64,000 nt of DNA from Marsupella aquatica (Eukaryota; Marchantiophyta). The notes beneath the pieces are model-generated. The model made no database searches. It worked only from the letters and a program-made list of their open reading frames with translations, and was not told the origin of the DNA. Below, one piece after another: positions 37,221-48,146 of the stretch. Numbering within the stretch: the stretch's first letter is position 1; every line of letters begins with the position of its first letter. Where the stretch lies: NCBI GenBank assembly GCA_973895155.1, contig OZ316894.1:26226001-26290000 (forward strand), written 5' to 3'. The translations under genes and the position numbers were made by a program.

Positions 37221-39249
37221 CATTTTGAACTTAAAAAAAAGGCTGAGTCATATAGTCATTGTGGCCATATCTTTTTCCTTCCTCAAAATCTTCTTCTCAA
37301 AATAGGGGAAGGAGAAAAATCTATTTTAGCAAAAAAAGGGTTCACCTGCAAAAGTATGGGATGAAATGGTTTAGGTTGGGATTTCATACAATCTGTACCT
37401 AAAAAATTTCACCATTAAAAAAACAGAAAAATCTCAATTGCTTTTATAAAAACTCTCCCCCCTCGCTATAAACAAAAACAGAATAAAGATGTATACTATG
37501 AAAAAATTGCACTTGAATCTTTGGGTATCAGATGGTAGTGGTCAGTGAATAATACCAAGATTTGTGACTAATTAATGAGTCCTGAACGAAAACTTAAAGA
37601 CCCACACAAAAGACAAAGTGGGAGAAAACAAAGTGTAGAAAAGGAATTAAAGAGAACAAAAGCATAATAACACGCAAAGGACAAACTGGGAGGAAGGTAA
37701 CTTACATAAAAGAAATTAAAGGGATAGTATCCAAAAGGTATGGATTTTGTCCAATCCAGGGTCACAAAAAGACATCCTTTAAATCAAACGGTTGGAATTG
37801 ATTCCCACCAATTCTATTTTGTAAGCAGACGATGTAGATCTGTGACTTGCTGGAGGAAACAGTAAATGTATGAATAAAGATATTTGTGCTTTCTGCCTTC
37901 TTTGTGCCCCCGTGACAGGTGTATGTACTGTACTAGAGCTACATGTACATCCACCATCCTTGCTTCTGTAAACTAGAAAGGTCAATTGCGCAGTTTATTG
38001 TCTCATCCAAGTTGGCAAGGCCTGCTTGGAATTTTTGAGAGAAACAGTTTAGCTTCAATATGAGCAAGAATCTTCTATGAAATTATCTGTTGATGATCCT
38101 TTTAGGGCAAAGGAACTTGGAAAACACCCTTCTACCACCCACTGGAAATGCATAGATTCCTTCATGAATTTCTATTCTGCTTTTGCATAGCGCAGCTGTT
38201 TTGATACTTCTTAGTTGGTTACCTTTGCAATTTAGAAGCTTCAATAGTGACTGTTAGCTGGCCTTTCCAATATTAAGTTGGGTTTCCTGCGCAATTGTGC
38301 GATATGGAGATTCGATAGCAAGTTTAATGTTGCCCAATTGTTGAGCAGTGGATTCTTGCATTTTCAAGTAAGCCCTACCAGGCTTTCGTTGTTGACATAC
38401 TTCAAGTTTACACCTTACAAACAAGCACTTGAACTAATCACACTGCAAAAAACAGAAACTCCAAACCGGGAGACATGGTCTCAAAAGCAAAAAGAATCAA
38501 TAAAAAGGACAGAAATGCCAAACCTGGTAATATGGTCCCAAAGGCAAAAAGATCCAATAAAGGGAGCGAAGGGGAAAGACACCAAAAGACCCCAACTTCA
38601 CCCGTGTGCCATAGTAATCACACATCAAAATGTGTGCACTCATTGATTTAAAGAAAATAATGAAGTTTATCATGATATGGAGGGATTTTCACCTCGATTT
38701 TCACCTAACTTCACGTGTTTCACTTGAACAGGTAGCCGTCCTTGTTATATGTGGCCTGGCCATAAGTCTATTGAAGGCTTTGAATTTGGATATCGGACAC
38801 CAACACTTCAATTGTGTACTGCCTGAATTTATGCGTTCAACATTAGTCTTATGTCTTAGACTGTCAAGGTGCGCGGAATCTACACGGAAACATGGAGAAT
38901 TGGAACTGAAGGATACTAGCCTGATTACCCCTTCTTTTGAACAACCAGAATAGAGGTGAATACAAGAAAAAACCTTGCAAGAAAAAATGTTCTTCATGGT
39001 TTGTCGCCATTCCCTGCACCCCAAAAGTTAAGTGATGTACGCGGAGTTACAATCTAGAGGCTTCACTCTAGACCTAGGCCATAAAAGTAGGTTTCTATTG
39101 TGACTTACTAGTAAGATTATAAACATTTGCACACAGTCAGGTTGAAGATGTGAAGATAGGTTGACTTTGACAGCTGGGCCAATGTGATTTAAACTGGGTT
39201 GTTGCAGTAGTGGCTTTCTAAGGGAGAATAATTGTGACCTACTTTAGTG
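37221..39249. other. Intergenic, no gene recognised
   Basis: AT-rich sequence with random short ORFs. A 57-bp imperfect tandem pair lies at 38,452-38,565, which makes the plus ORF at 38,278-38,646 look repetitive. A partial copy of the hairpin repeat lies at 39,050-39,085. Confidence 0.4.
38452..38565 (+). repeat. 57-bp imperfect tandem pair
   Basis: Units 38,452-38,508 and 38,509-38,565 both begin ACAGAAA and contain ATGGTCYCAAARGCAAAAAG. The phrase CCAATAAAGGG in unit 2 recurs near 3,587, hinting at a dispersed family. Confidence 0.75.
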
Positions 39250-39429
39250 GAGAGATATGCTTAGTAGACCCCCTTATGGAAAAAGTATGCTTAATGAACC
39301 CCCTCAATACTTTTCCCCAATCTGGACCGTTGATGGACCTTTCGATCTCAGATCTGGATTGTTGATAGACCTCAGGGGGTTGACCAAATAACAAGTTTCA
39401 TTTTGGGGGTTGATCAAGCAAATACCTCT
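39250..39429. mobile_element. Mutator-like MITE, copy 1 (9-bp target duplication)
   Basis: A 180-bp element is flanked by perfect 9-bp direct repeats ACTTTAGTG (39,241-39,249 and 39,430-39,438). Its ends are imperfect inverted repeats: the left end is GAGAGATATGCTTAGTAGAC and the right end, read on the minus strand, is AGAGGTATTTGCTTGATCAA. A 9-bp duplication is characteristic of Mutator-like transposons. No ORF is present, so it is non-autonomous. A related copy lies at 58.2 kb. Confidence 0.65.
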
Positions 39430-39838
39430 ACTTTAGTGTTGGGTGACACTTTGTAACAATGCAAATAACTTCTCCTTTGCTCTACATTTTGCAAATTGTT
39501 TTTACATACTCCCATGACAAGTGTCTTCCAACTTCCTTCATTAGCAGAGTCTGCCAATCTTGCGAGGAAGCGCTATACTGAATCTGGTGATGTGAACCCA
39601 CAATTCGTTGGATTCACGGAAAGGATTAAGTTATTCCCAACATTGCAAAATCCCAAATCATGATGCCCGTGATGATGATGACTATACGATTAGGGACGCG
39701 GATTGTGCAGTACAGTAACTACTACAGTAGTACTGTGTACAAGGGTGGTGCAGCAAACAGGGTCGGCTGAGCTAATACGAGCTGGATGTTTTGAGTTTCC
39801 TGTTGGGACTGAACGCTCATGCACAATCGAGTTACATT

Positions 39839-40039
<201 letters not shown>

Positions 40040-40859
40040 GTGACATCAATTGTCCTATTGGGGCATCTCAAAAAGCTCTACTCTCTTTCTCTCTCGCTAA
40101 GTGACATCTATTGTCCTAATAGGGCATCTCAAAGCTCTACGACACCAATGTAATGTTCTCCCATAACTCAGTTATGCAAATTCTTAAAAGTTGTGGGATA
40201 TATCCTAACAACTTTTTAACTTTAGACACAAATACACAAAGTTACAATTGAAAGCATGGGCTTTGGGCTTGACATGGTGCTGCTCCTGCTATTGGGGTGG
40301 GAGCTGACCAAGAATGAGCAAAATGGGGAGGAGGTTAGAAAATATATTTGTTTGGGGATACCTTGACTAAATTTTTGATAATTTGGGGGTACAGGATAGT
40401 AAAGAGTTTCACATATACAAGTTATTATTCTCAAGGCAGAACATTTTGTTTGTTCTTGTCTATTGTGATGACTCTGAGCTTCCAAACACGAATTGTTTAT
40501 TCCTGTCTATTGTGATGGCTTTGAGGTCCCAATCGCCAGGGCTCCCATTTTATGTACAGTTGGTTTTGTTCTCAGACATGGGAAAGAGAAATTGTGATAT
40601 GCCTTACTCTATGAATGCAGCGTAAGTGGAGGGACCCCTTAAATTAATTATACCGAAGCAGCCATACCAAAGTTAGTTACCAGTTCTAGATTCAACGAAG
40701 GTGGGTCAATCTCACTAATTGAACATCCACATTGGCCAACAAACAAGGAGACATGGGAACTGTAGTATTGAAGTTCTCAACATTCTCGACATCGACAATT
40801 CTCCAATGATCTACACTCGCCACTGTACATATTTCAACGACTCCAATAACGTTCTTTGA
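40040..40859. other. Intergenic, no gene recognised
   Basis: Includes two near-identical ~45-bp phrases containing GTGACATC(A/T)(A/T)TTGTCCTA and GGGCATCTCAAA (about 40,040 and 40,102). This is a short tandem duplication next to the microsatellite. Nothing else was recognised. Confidence 0.4.
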
Positions 40860-41062
40860 ATCGTTTTTTTCTACGCCACCAATTACTGTCAGGTCTTCGC
40901 AATTTATCAGTCATTTCCTCGCAACACAATGCAACAAAGTGAACGAAGCTGTACCCGCATCCGTAGTTACTTGCGAGACATCATAATCGATGGAGACGGC
41001 ATGCGGAATTCTCAGATGGCAAAAAGTAGAATGTATGTACAGAATGTGAATCTGGACCGTGA

Positions 41063-41067
41063 TTTCT
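41063..41067. repeat. Target-site duplication of the copia element (left copy)
   Basis: TTTCT immediately precedes the 5' LTR and is repeated immediately after the 3' LTR at 46,552-46,556. This is the 5-bp duplication expected of Ty1/copia integration. Confidence 0.95.
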
Positions 41068-41324
41068 TGTTGGAAGTTATTACTCGTAAGTAGTGTAGAA
41101 GCGACTGGCTACGACACTAGTGTGATCTTTATTGATCACCGTTACTTGCCTTACATCACGTTGCCCAGTATGCGTGATATACGGTAGCCATCTAGGCTGT
41201 TAGTTCTAGGTCACTACTTTATGTCCATTGATCTCTTCCTCTTCCAGGGATCCATCGTTCCCTACTTATATGGCGTCCTGCGCCTTGTTCTCTTGTAGCA
41301 ATAGAATATTGGTTGTTACCAACA
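41068..41324 (+). repeat. 5' LTR of the copia element
   Basis: 257 bp, TG...CA ends, near-identical to 46,295-46,551. It includes a possible TATA element (CTTATATGG, about 41,265-41,273) and drives transcription of the element in this family. Confidence 0.97.
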
Positions 41325-41336
41325 TGGTATCAGAGC
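41325..41336 (+). promoter_or_regulatory. Primer-binding site (initiator Met tRNA)
   Basis: TGGTATCAGAGC directly follows the 5' LTR. It is complementary to the 3' end of plant initiator tRNA-Met, the usual copia primer. Confidence 0.95.
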
Positions 41337-41602
41337 TAAGGCTCTACTCGATCCACGCTAGAATTCTCTACGTTTGAAACTAGACTTAGTGTATACTCAG
41401 GTTGAGAGATTCCCTGACGTAATCACATAGCAATAGCTTTCTTAAGCTCGACTCCTACAGTATACACTCAGGTAGAAAGGATCCCTGATGTGATCATAAT
41501 CTAGCATAGGATTAGAATTCCTTATGTAATAGCTTCGGTTGAGTGAAAGTTCCTCAACATTGACTAGAGCACTGTAGCACCGTATAATCATATCTGTTAG
41601 CT

Positions 41603-44600
41603 ATGGATCTTCTTAAATTGTTCTCTGAGAGCGATAAGCTTGCCGGCACTACGAATCACATGACGTGGACCATCGTGGTCAAGAACCTGCTGAAACGTGA
41701 TGAGCTGTTTGCTGAGCTGAACTTTGGTGTAAAACCAGATGCCAATGGCAACCTTGTCGATGGAGGGGCCCACTTGACTGCTTGTGAGATTGAGAAGAAG
41801 AAAGTCCGGGCCATATCTATCTTGGCCTCCATAGTGAAGCCTCAATTCTTATCTAATGTCGATAAGTTTTCCGATGATCCAGCCAAGTGCTGGGAACACT
41901 TTCACCAGCGTTTTGGAGGTGATACAATCCAACGACAGCTACTACTGGAGAAGAAGCTCCAGAACACCCGTATGAATGAAGGAGGATCGGTCAAATCCTA
42001 CATCAACGAAATCAACTCACTTGCTGGACAACTGGCCAGCATGAATGCTGAAGTTGTTGAGCACCGTCTCATCCACATAGTCTTACAAGGTCTTCCTCTG
42101 AGTTGGGGCACATTTGTCTCTATGTTCAGCGCTGACCTCTCACGTTCCCCCAAGCCGACATTCACAAATCTGCTTGAACGACTCCAGTCTAATGAGTACT
42201 GGCGGAAAGGAAAGCAGACGGACACTACGGAGGAAGCTATGGCAGTCACTCGCTCCTTTTCCTATGGACGCAGACGAGGGCGCTTCCAGCCTCGTACTGA
42301 GGGGAACTTCCCACCACGCCACTTCAGCAACCTCCGGAACTCACGATCAATGTCTGTCGGCCGAGGACGCAGCATTGGCAGTTGCAACTATTGCGGGAAG
42401 ATTGGCCATTGGGAGCCACAATGTGACCTCAAGAAGCTTGACGAAGAAATTGCAGAAATGCAGTTGAAAGCTGCTGGCATCCGCCAGTTTAAGCCACAGG
42501 CCAATGCTGCTGAGATCTCTGATAACTACTACGAAGGTGATGAGGAAGATACTTACGATGATAGTGAAATCATGGAGGCAAATTTTACTGAGCTTGACAC
42601 TAGGCACAACTCTCGAGAATGGATTCTCGACTCTGGCGCTAGCACCCATGTCACGGGTGATCCTGCTGTTTTTCGTGATCTTACTGCTGGAACTTCCTCA
42701 ACTTCTGTGACTACTGCTAATGGCATCCAGCTCCCAGTGGCTGGCCACGGCACTGTTTCCATTGATCAGAATAAAGAGATTCGCAAAGTTTTGTATGTTT
42801 CTGGTCTGACACGAAATCTTCTCTCTATTGGTACTCTCACTGATGCTGGTCATCCTATTTTGTTCAGTTCTAAATCGTGCCATGTCTTTGACAAAGATAA
42901 TCCTCATCAGGTCTTCCTCACTGCTGCTCGTGATCCAAGAAATCGACTCTACAAGCTGCGTCACCCTCTTCCACATTTGGCCCTTACTCAGGCGGACCAC
43001 TCACGTTTTCACCGCCACGCAAAGCTATTGGAGTCCGCCCCAGTCCTCCTTACTGAGGCCCCTGCTGAAGTTTTGCATCAAGATGTGGTTGAGCTCTGGC
43101 ACCGACGGCTCAGCCACATAAATTATCAAATGGTTCACCATATGTCCCAGGGCTCCCTGGTAACTGGTCTTCCTATGCTCCCACGAGTCAAGCGAGTTTG
43201 TGGCATTTGTGTCCAAGCCAAGCATCATCGAGAAAAGATTCCTAAGCAATCTATTTCACGGGCCTCCCGACCATTGGAGCTTCTTCACTCTGATCTATGT
43301 GGTCCTATTCAAGGACCTTCTCGTGTTAAGTATATCCTCACTTTTATTGATGACTTTACTCGATTCACTTGGGTCTATTTTCTGCCCCGCAAGAGCGACA
43401 CCTTTGACCAGTTCAAAGCATTCAAGCTGCTGGTCGAGAATCAATTTGATCAAAAAATTGTGTGTCTTCGATCTGATCGTGGCGGGGAGTACATGTCCAC
43501 ATAATTTCTCCAATTTTGCAGGACCCATGGGATTAGGCGCCAGCTTATTGTTGCTGACTCCCCTCATCAAAATGGAGTAGCTGAGCGTAAGAACCGTACA
43601 TTAATTGAAGCTGCTCGGGCTATTCTACTTAGCTCCGGCACCTCTGTGTCTCTTTGGCACGAGGCAGTTCATGCTGCCAACTACGTTCAAAATCGGTCTG
43701 GTACCCGGGCTCTGTATAAATGCACTCCGTTTGAGGCCATTTTTGGTACCAAACCTGATCTTGGCCACCTCCGCATACTTGGCTGCACAACGTATGTTCT
43801 TCTTCCAGACTCTCTTCAGTCCAAGCTTGGCACTAAATCTCTGCGCACCACGCTTCTTGGCTATGATGACGAATCTAAAGCTTACCGTTGTTATGATGCT
43901 GCTCGTCGCCGAATTATCATCTCCAAGGATGTTACATTTGACGAAAATACCATGGGAGCTCAGGCATCGGATCATGCTGCTATCCACGCCCTCTTTCAAC
44001 CCGTGCTCATTGCCCTTGGGGATGCTCTGCCTAGTATTCCTCACATTCCAGAACTTCTAGTTCCAGAGGGGGAACCTGTCCACGATGACATCCACGGAGA
44101 GATTAATCGTGAGCAAGCTGATGTTGGGGTCGAACCCGTGCAAGAACTGCCCCCCAATGAGGACATTCGACCTCTGCCTGTGGCTGCACCACAAGAACGA
44201 CCACCTGCACTCCGCCACTCATTGCGGACTCATCGACCACCTCCTTGGCACAATGACTATGACATGAGCACCTTCTTAGTCGAGTCTGCAGGACCTGAAT
44301 GTGAAAATCTTTCCACGGAAGCTGCTCTCAATCACCCAGGCTGGAAGAAGGCTATGGAGGAAGAAATTGAGTCCCTTTTACAAATGGGTACCTGGGAACT
44401 TGTTTATTTGCCTGCAGGACGACGTGCACTGACCGCTAAATGGGTATTTCAGGCTAAACCATATTCTACTCGGTTTCGCCTCAAAGCACGCCTGGTCACC
44501 CGGGGCTTTGAACAAAAATTTGGGATTGACTATAATGAGACCTTTGCTCCTGTAGTCAAGTGGTCAACCCTCCGGACTATCATCGCACTTGCCGTTGCCA

Positions 44601-45919
44601 ATGGTTGGGAATTGCATCACATGGACGTCATTACAGCATTCCTCAACGGCACTCTCACCGAAGAAATATATATGCACCAACCGCAAGGATTTGAGATTCC
44701 TGGGAAGGAATCTATGGTGTGCCGCTTACGACGCTCCCTCTATGGTCTCAAACAATCCCCAAGAGCATGGTATAGTGAAATTGACACCCATCTTCGGGAC
44801 ACTGGCTGGACCCGTAGTGCTGCTGACCCCAATCTTTATTTCTGTCATTCTGATGGTGCCATCGTTATTTTAATGCTCTACGTAGATGATTTACTTATCA
44901 CCGGGAGCGATCCCACAAAAATTGCATCCACCAAGGCTCACCTTCAGCAACGCTATCAGATGAAGGACCTGGGGTTCGTCCAAAAATACCTCGGTATTGA
45001 ATTCCTTCGCACTTCTACCGGACTTTTTCTCCATCAGACTTCCTACTGTCAGGATCTGGTCAAGGAACTGGGCATGAATAACTGCAAGCCCGAACATATA
45101 CCTCTCCCTGAAGGCCATGTTCTGACTACAAACACCGATACTACTTCTTTCGATGTCACTGAGTACTGCCATGCTGTAGGAAAGCTTATTTTTCTCACCC
45201 ACACCAGGCCTGATATTGCTTACGCTGTCGGCATAGTCAGCCGTTACATGTCTTCCCCTCAGCAACGGCACTGGGAATCTGTCAAGCATATCCTCCGGTA
45301 TTTGCAGGGTACTACCGATTATGGCATTTTCTTCCAGCGCTCGTCCTCGGCCTCACTTCAAGGCTTCACTGACGCTGACTTCCTAGGTTGCCCTGACACT
45401 CGTCGGTCTCGTGGCGCCTACCTATTTCAACTTGCAGCCGGTCCTATTTCATGGTCAAGTAAGCTTCAATCAACAGTCTCCGACAGTACCACTGAAGCTG
45501 AGTATAAGGCATTATCTGAAGGGGCCAAAGAAGCAGTACACATTCGCAGATTACTGATGGAACTTAACATCCATCCTAGCTTGAAGGTACCACTTACGAT
45601 CTCTGACCCTTCTATTCACACCGATCTTGCACATGCTGCCATCCCTACCTCCCTTGACATTCATTTACATTGTGACAACCAAGGGACCATCAAACTTGCC
45701 AAAAATCCTGTATTTCATGCTCGTACCAAACACATAGAAGGCAAGCACCATTTCGTTCGGGAAAGGGTGCTAGAGGGGGAGATCTCATTGTCATATATTA
45801 ATACAATTGAAAACCCGGCTGATATCCTTACCAAGCCGCTGTCCCGACTTAAGTTTGAAAAACATAGGAGATTTATTGGCATCTTTTCCATATCTGACCT
45901 CACATTGCATCCTAGCTAA
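41603..45919 (+). pseudogene. Copia gag-pol polyprotein, one in-frame stop in integrase
   Basis: One frame of 1,438 codons with a single internal TAA at 43,502-43,504. Gag covers the first ~290 residues and has a CCHC zinc knuckle at 261-274 (CNYCGKIGHWEPQC, 42,383-42,424). The aspartic protease motif is WILDSGAS with catalytic Asp 343. The GAG-pre-integrase zinc finger (LWHRRLSH ... CGICVQAKHH) follows. Integrase has the D,D35,E residues at D564 (LLHSDLCG), D625 (LRSDRGG) and E661 (HQNGVAERKN, counting the stop as a codon). RT has FLNGTL, YGLKQSPRAWY and the catalytic YVDD at 1093-1096 (44,879-44,890). RNase H begins near GFTDADFLGC and includes STTEAEYKAL and CDNQGTIKLA. The stop falls nine codons after D625, inside the catalytic core, and is consistent with a single point mutation of a conserved acidic or polar codon. 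No frameshift is present. Confidence 0.95.
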
Positions 45920-45923
45920 ATAT

Positions 45924-46121
45924 CTACACTCCTGCACTAGACCGAGCCATAAAGTACTCCGCCTCTGCTAGTGTTCGAAAAGCCTGGTGACAGTTTCTTG
46001 GATACCCACAAACTTCTCGGTTTGCATTGACCCAAGAAGTATAGATTCCTGGCCTATGACCTACTGCGACCGCATAATAACGACGTCGGCATACACTCAG
46101 TCTCTCTTGCTTCTGCCCCAC
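45924..46121 (-). CDS. Antisense ORF with RNase H1 hybrid-binding / viroplasmin-like domain
   Basis: A 65-codon minus-strand ORF lies inside the copia element, between the pol stop and the polypurine tract. Its core, YYAVAVGHRPGIYTSW then a spacer, VCGYP, and QAFRTLAEAEYFM, matches the conserved pattern of the RNase H1 N-terminal hybrid-binding domain (also called the caulimovirus viroplasmin domain). In that family (Y-x-V-x-x-G-x-x-P-G-I/V-Y-x-x-W ... F-x-x-x-E-A) the domain binds RNA:DNA duplexes. The stop (TAG, 45,924-45,926) faces the pol stop (TAA, 45,917-45,919) across 4 bp. No in-frame ATG precedes the domain (the frame opens at a GTG), and an AG at 46,128-46,129 could be a splice acceptor. 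Expression would need antisense transcription, perhaps from the 3' LTR or host DNA. Domain recognition is strong; function is inferred. Confidence 0.65.
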   Translation of the reverse strand: MGQKQERLSVCRRRYYAVAVGHRPGIYTSWVNANREVCGYPRNCHQAFRTLAEAEYFMARSSAGV

Positions 46122-46285
46122 TGCGCTACAATACTTGGGGCATTTCTGCTACTCAGAGGGGGACATTGTTTGCGGCTCAATTGTTTCCACTACCAAAATT
46201 GATGGATGGACAACTCGCGGTACCGCTCACAGCATCTTTTGTTCTCCTCTCACGTCCGCTTCTCTTAATACACTCTCACTTACTC

Positions 46286-46294
46286 AAGAGGGGG
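46286..46294 (+). promoter_or_regulatory. Polypurine tract
   Basis: AAGAGGGGG lies immediately 5' of the 3' LTR, the expected plus-strand DNA primer of the element. Confidence 0.93.
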
Positions 46295-46551
46295 TGTTGG
46301 AAGTTATTACTCGTAAGTAGTGTAGAAGCGACTGGCTACGACACTAGTGTGATCTTTATTGATCACCGTTACTTGCCTTACATCACGTTGCCCAGTATGC
46401 GTGATATACGGTAGCCATCTAGGCTGTTAGTTCTAGGTCACTACTTTATGTCCATTGATCTCTTCCTCTTCCAGGGATCCATCGTTCCCTACTTATATGG
46501 CGCCCTGCGCCTTGTTCTCTTGTAGCAATAGAATATTGGTTGTTACCAACA
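46295..46551 (+). repeat. 3' LTR of the copia element
   Basis: 257 bp, identical to the 5' LTR except C at 46,503 in place of T at 41,276. It is followed by the right target-site copy at 46,552-46,556. Confidence 0.97.
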
Positions 46552-46819
46552 TTTCTTTGGCACTGATGGTCCGGACGGAAAGATTCTGACTGGACGCTTC
46601 GTTTGGCACAAATCTATGTACTTGATAGGCCGTGTTCTCTACCACAATGGCGTACTCACCATAATACAATCAATCCATTTGCTGCACATAAGTGGCAGTA
46701 GTACTGTACAGAGGGCCATGGACCTTTTCAGTCAAACAAACCAACTGGGCCGGTCCGTCCTCCCCGTGAAGAAAAGCTTTGCATTCACCGACGACGGTGA
46801 GGAAATGCTGCACGTGTAA

Positions 46820-48146
46820 AGCAAGCCAAGATGGATCTGCTCAGGCTTCTATAGGCGACCTGGAATTGCAGGCAATTTCTGCTTCCACGGACAATTCAAA
46901 GCCGGGCAAGCATATGGAGCCTTGATTCCTCGTCAAAGAGTTACCACATCGCACCGCGAACTGCAGGCATGTTAAGCAACCCGGTTTGAGTTTACATGGA
47001 ACTCCTGGCCTAACTGTTCCATCGAGGCCCTTATCCAAATCCCTCTGTCCTCTACGTGGACTGTAGTGGTTGATTGTGTCGTGGATGGCGCTTCAATCAA
47101 CAGGGGCAAGTGGTCCCGCTCTACAAATACTTTTCTTGAGATGAACGCAGAGAGAAGAGTGGCCATGGGCCCAGTCTCCCTCAAAGCTTCTTGATAAGTA
47201 CAACGTACATTGCTATCGATCGTGAAGTTCACAAAGGCTGAATAGGTCCCAAAGCTGTTGACCACAAAGGTAAATGGGCAACCTTCTTGCCTCGCTGCGT
47301 TTCCACAAAATCATTGAGGTAGTAGGGATGAATATATGTCACACAAATACGACTTCTTTTCTCGATCCAAAACCACAAGAACAACCAGCGTCCCTTTCTT
47401 GTAGGTTGGACACCTGCACTCCTTCACTGATCCCGATCATAAATGAAGTTCACTAAGGCTGAATAGGTCCCAAAGCTGTTGTAACATGCGCAACCTTCTT
47501 GCCTCGCTGCGTTTCGACAAAATCATTGAGGTAGTAGGAATGGATATATGTCACACAAATACGGCTTCTTTTCTCGATCCAAAACCACACGAACAACCAG
47601 CGTCCCTTTCTTGTAGGTTGGACACCTGCACTCCTTCCCTGATCCCGATCATAAATTTTCCTTTAATCAGTTGTGAAGTAACCTCTTGTCTTGTCGAGCC
47701 CTGCGCAGACACAACATGCAGCAATTACGTCACTGGGATGACATATTTTACTAATTGTCCTCTCTTGACCTTCATATCGAATGTAGCGAACGATGAAATA
47801 TCCGATTGAGAATGCATATAGCTAAGTTCCTGTAGTACCATAGGGGACCGTGTCCGACCTCAGGACACTTCTCACTGGATACAAGTCCGTCAATCGTCTA
47901 TAATTTTCCATCCCAACAATCCCAGGAACAAAGTGCTAGCTCTCATAGGTAAACATTTAATAAACCAAGACAACTAGCTGCTTGGGCTGGACCCGGTTCT
48001 TGTAACTAGCGCTACAAATAAACAAGGAACAACGGTATGTCGCTCCTCCCAGCCAGAGTACAAAGCGATCACCTTATGATATCTTGAACTTCAAGATCGA
48101 GAGAAAAATATATAGAAAAGGCAAAATGCCAGCTCTTGACCTCCAT
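46820..48146. other. Region between the copia element and the PhoD gene, with coding-like fragments
   Basis: A minus-strand frame through 46,972-47,300 reads FTFVVNSFGTYSAFVNFTID and continues for about 100 residues before a stop. It is not recognised and may be a decayed gene. A duplication spans 47,223-47,655. The rest is unassigned. Confidence 0.35.
47223..47655. repeat. Tandem segmental duplication, ~221-bp unit
   Basis: Unit 1 is 47,223-47,443 and unit 2 is 47,444-47,655. Both start TGAAGTTCAC(A/T)AAGGCTGAA and end TCCCGATCATAAA. They differ by about ten bases of indel near the beginning and scattered substitutions. The copies cover coding-like sequence on the minus strand. Confidence 0.9.

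Larger units (their letters stand above)
41068..46551 (+). mobile_element. Full-length Ty1/copia LTR retrotransposon
   Basis: A 5,484-bp element contains in order: 5' LTR, a primer-binding site abutting the LTR, a single gag-pol frame, an antisense ORF, a polypurine tract and the 3' LTR. A TTTCT duplication flanks it. Pol order is protease, integrase, RT, RNase H, which defines copia. The LTRs begin TGTTGG and end CCAACA and differ at one of 257 positions (T at 41,276, C at 46,503), so insertion was recent. The leader at 41,388-41,500 contains an internal degenerate repeat of a TATACTCAGGT(T/A)GA phrase. A single nonsense codon interrupts the integrase, so this copy is probably non-autonomous, although structurally complete. 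Confidence 0.97.
40929..46819 (+). pseudogene. Host ORF split by the copia insertion; tentative lectin-like N-terminus
   Basis: The frame opened by ATG 40,929 runs without a stop to the left target-site copy (41,067). It resumes in the same frame at 46,557 and ends at the stop at 46,817-46,819. Ignoring the element and one target copy gives a continuous 133-codon ORF. Peptide segments flanking the insertion are MYVQNVNLDRDF on the left and GPDGKILTGRFVWHKSMYLI then GRVLYHN on the right. The latter resembles the L-type (legume) lectin pattern 'L-T-x-x-G-R-x-L-Y-x-x-P-V', as in plant lectins and lectin receptor kinases, but the Pro is absent and the rest of the domain is not evident. The open frame also extends a little upstream of the ATG. 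Either a broken gene or a partial exon; family assignment is weak. Confidence 0.4.

Noticed and set aside
42114-43121. Multiple out-of-frame and antisense ORFs inside the copia gag-pol
   Set aside because: Shadows of the coding frame, with no domain content.
43502-43504. Programmed stop read-through in the copia polyprotein
   Set aside because: The stop lies inside the integrase catalytic core, not between gag and pol. A point mutation is simpler.
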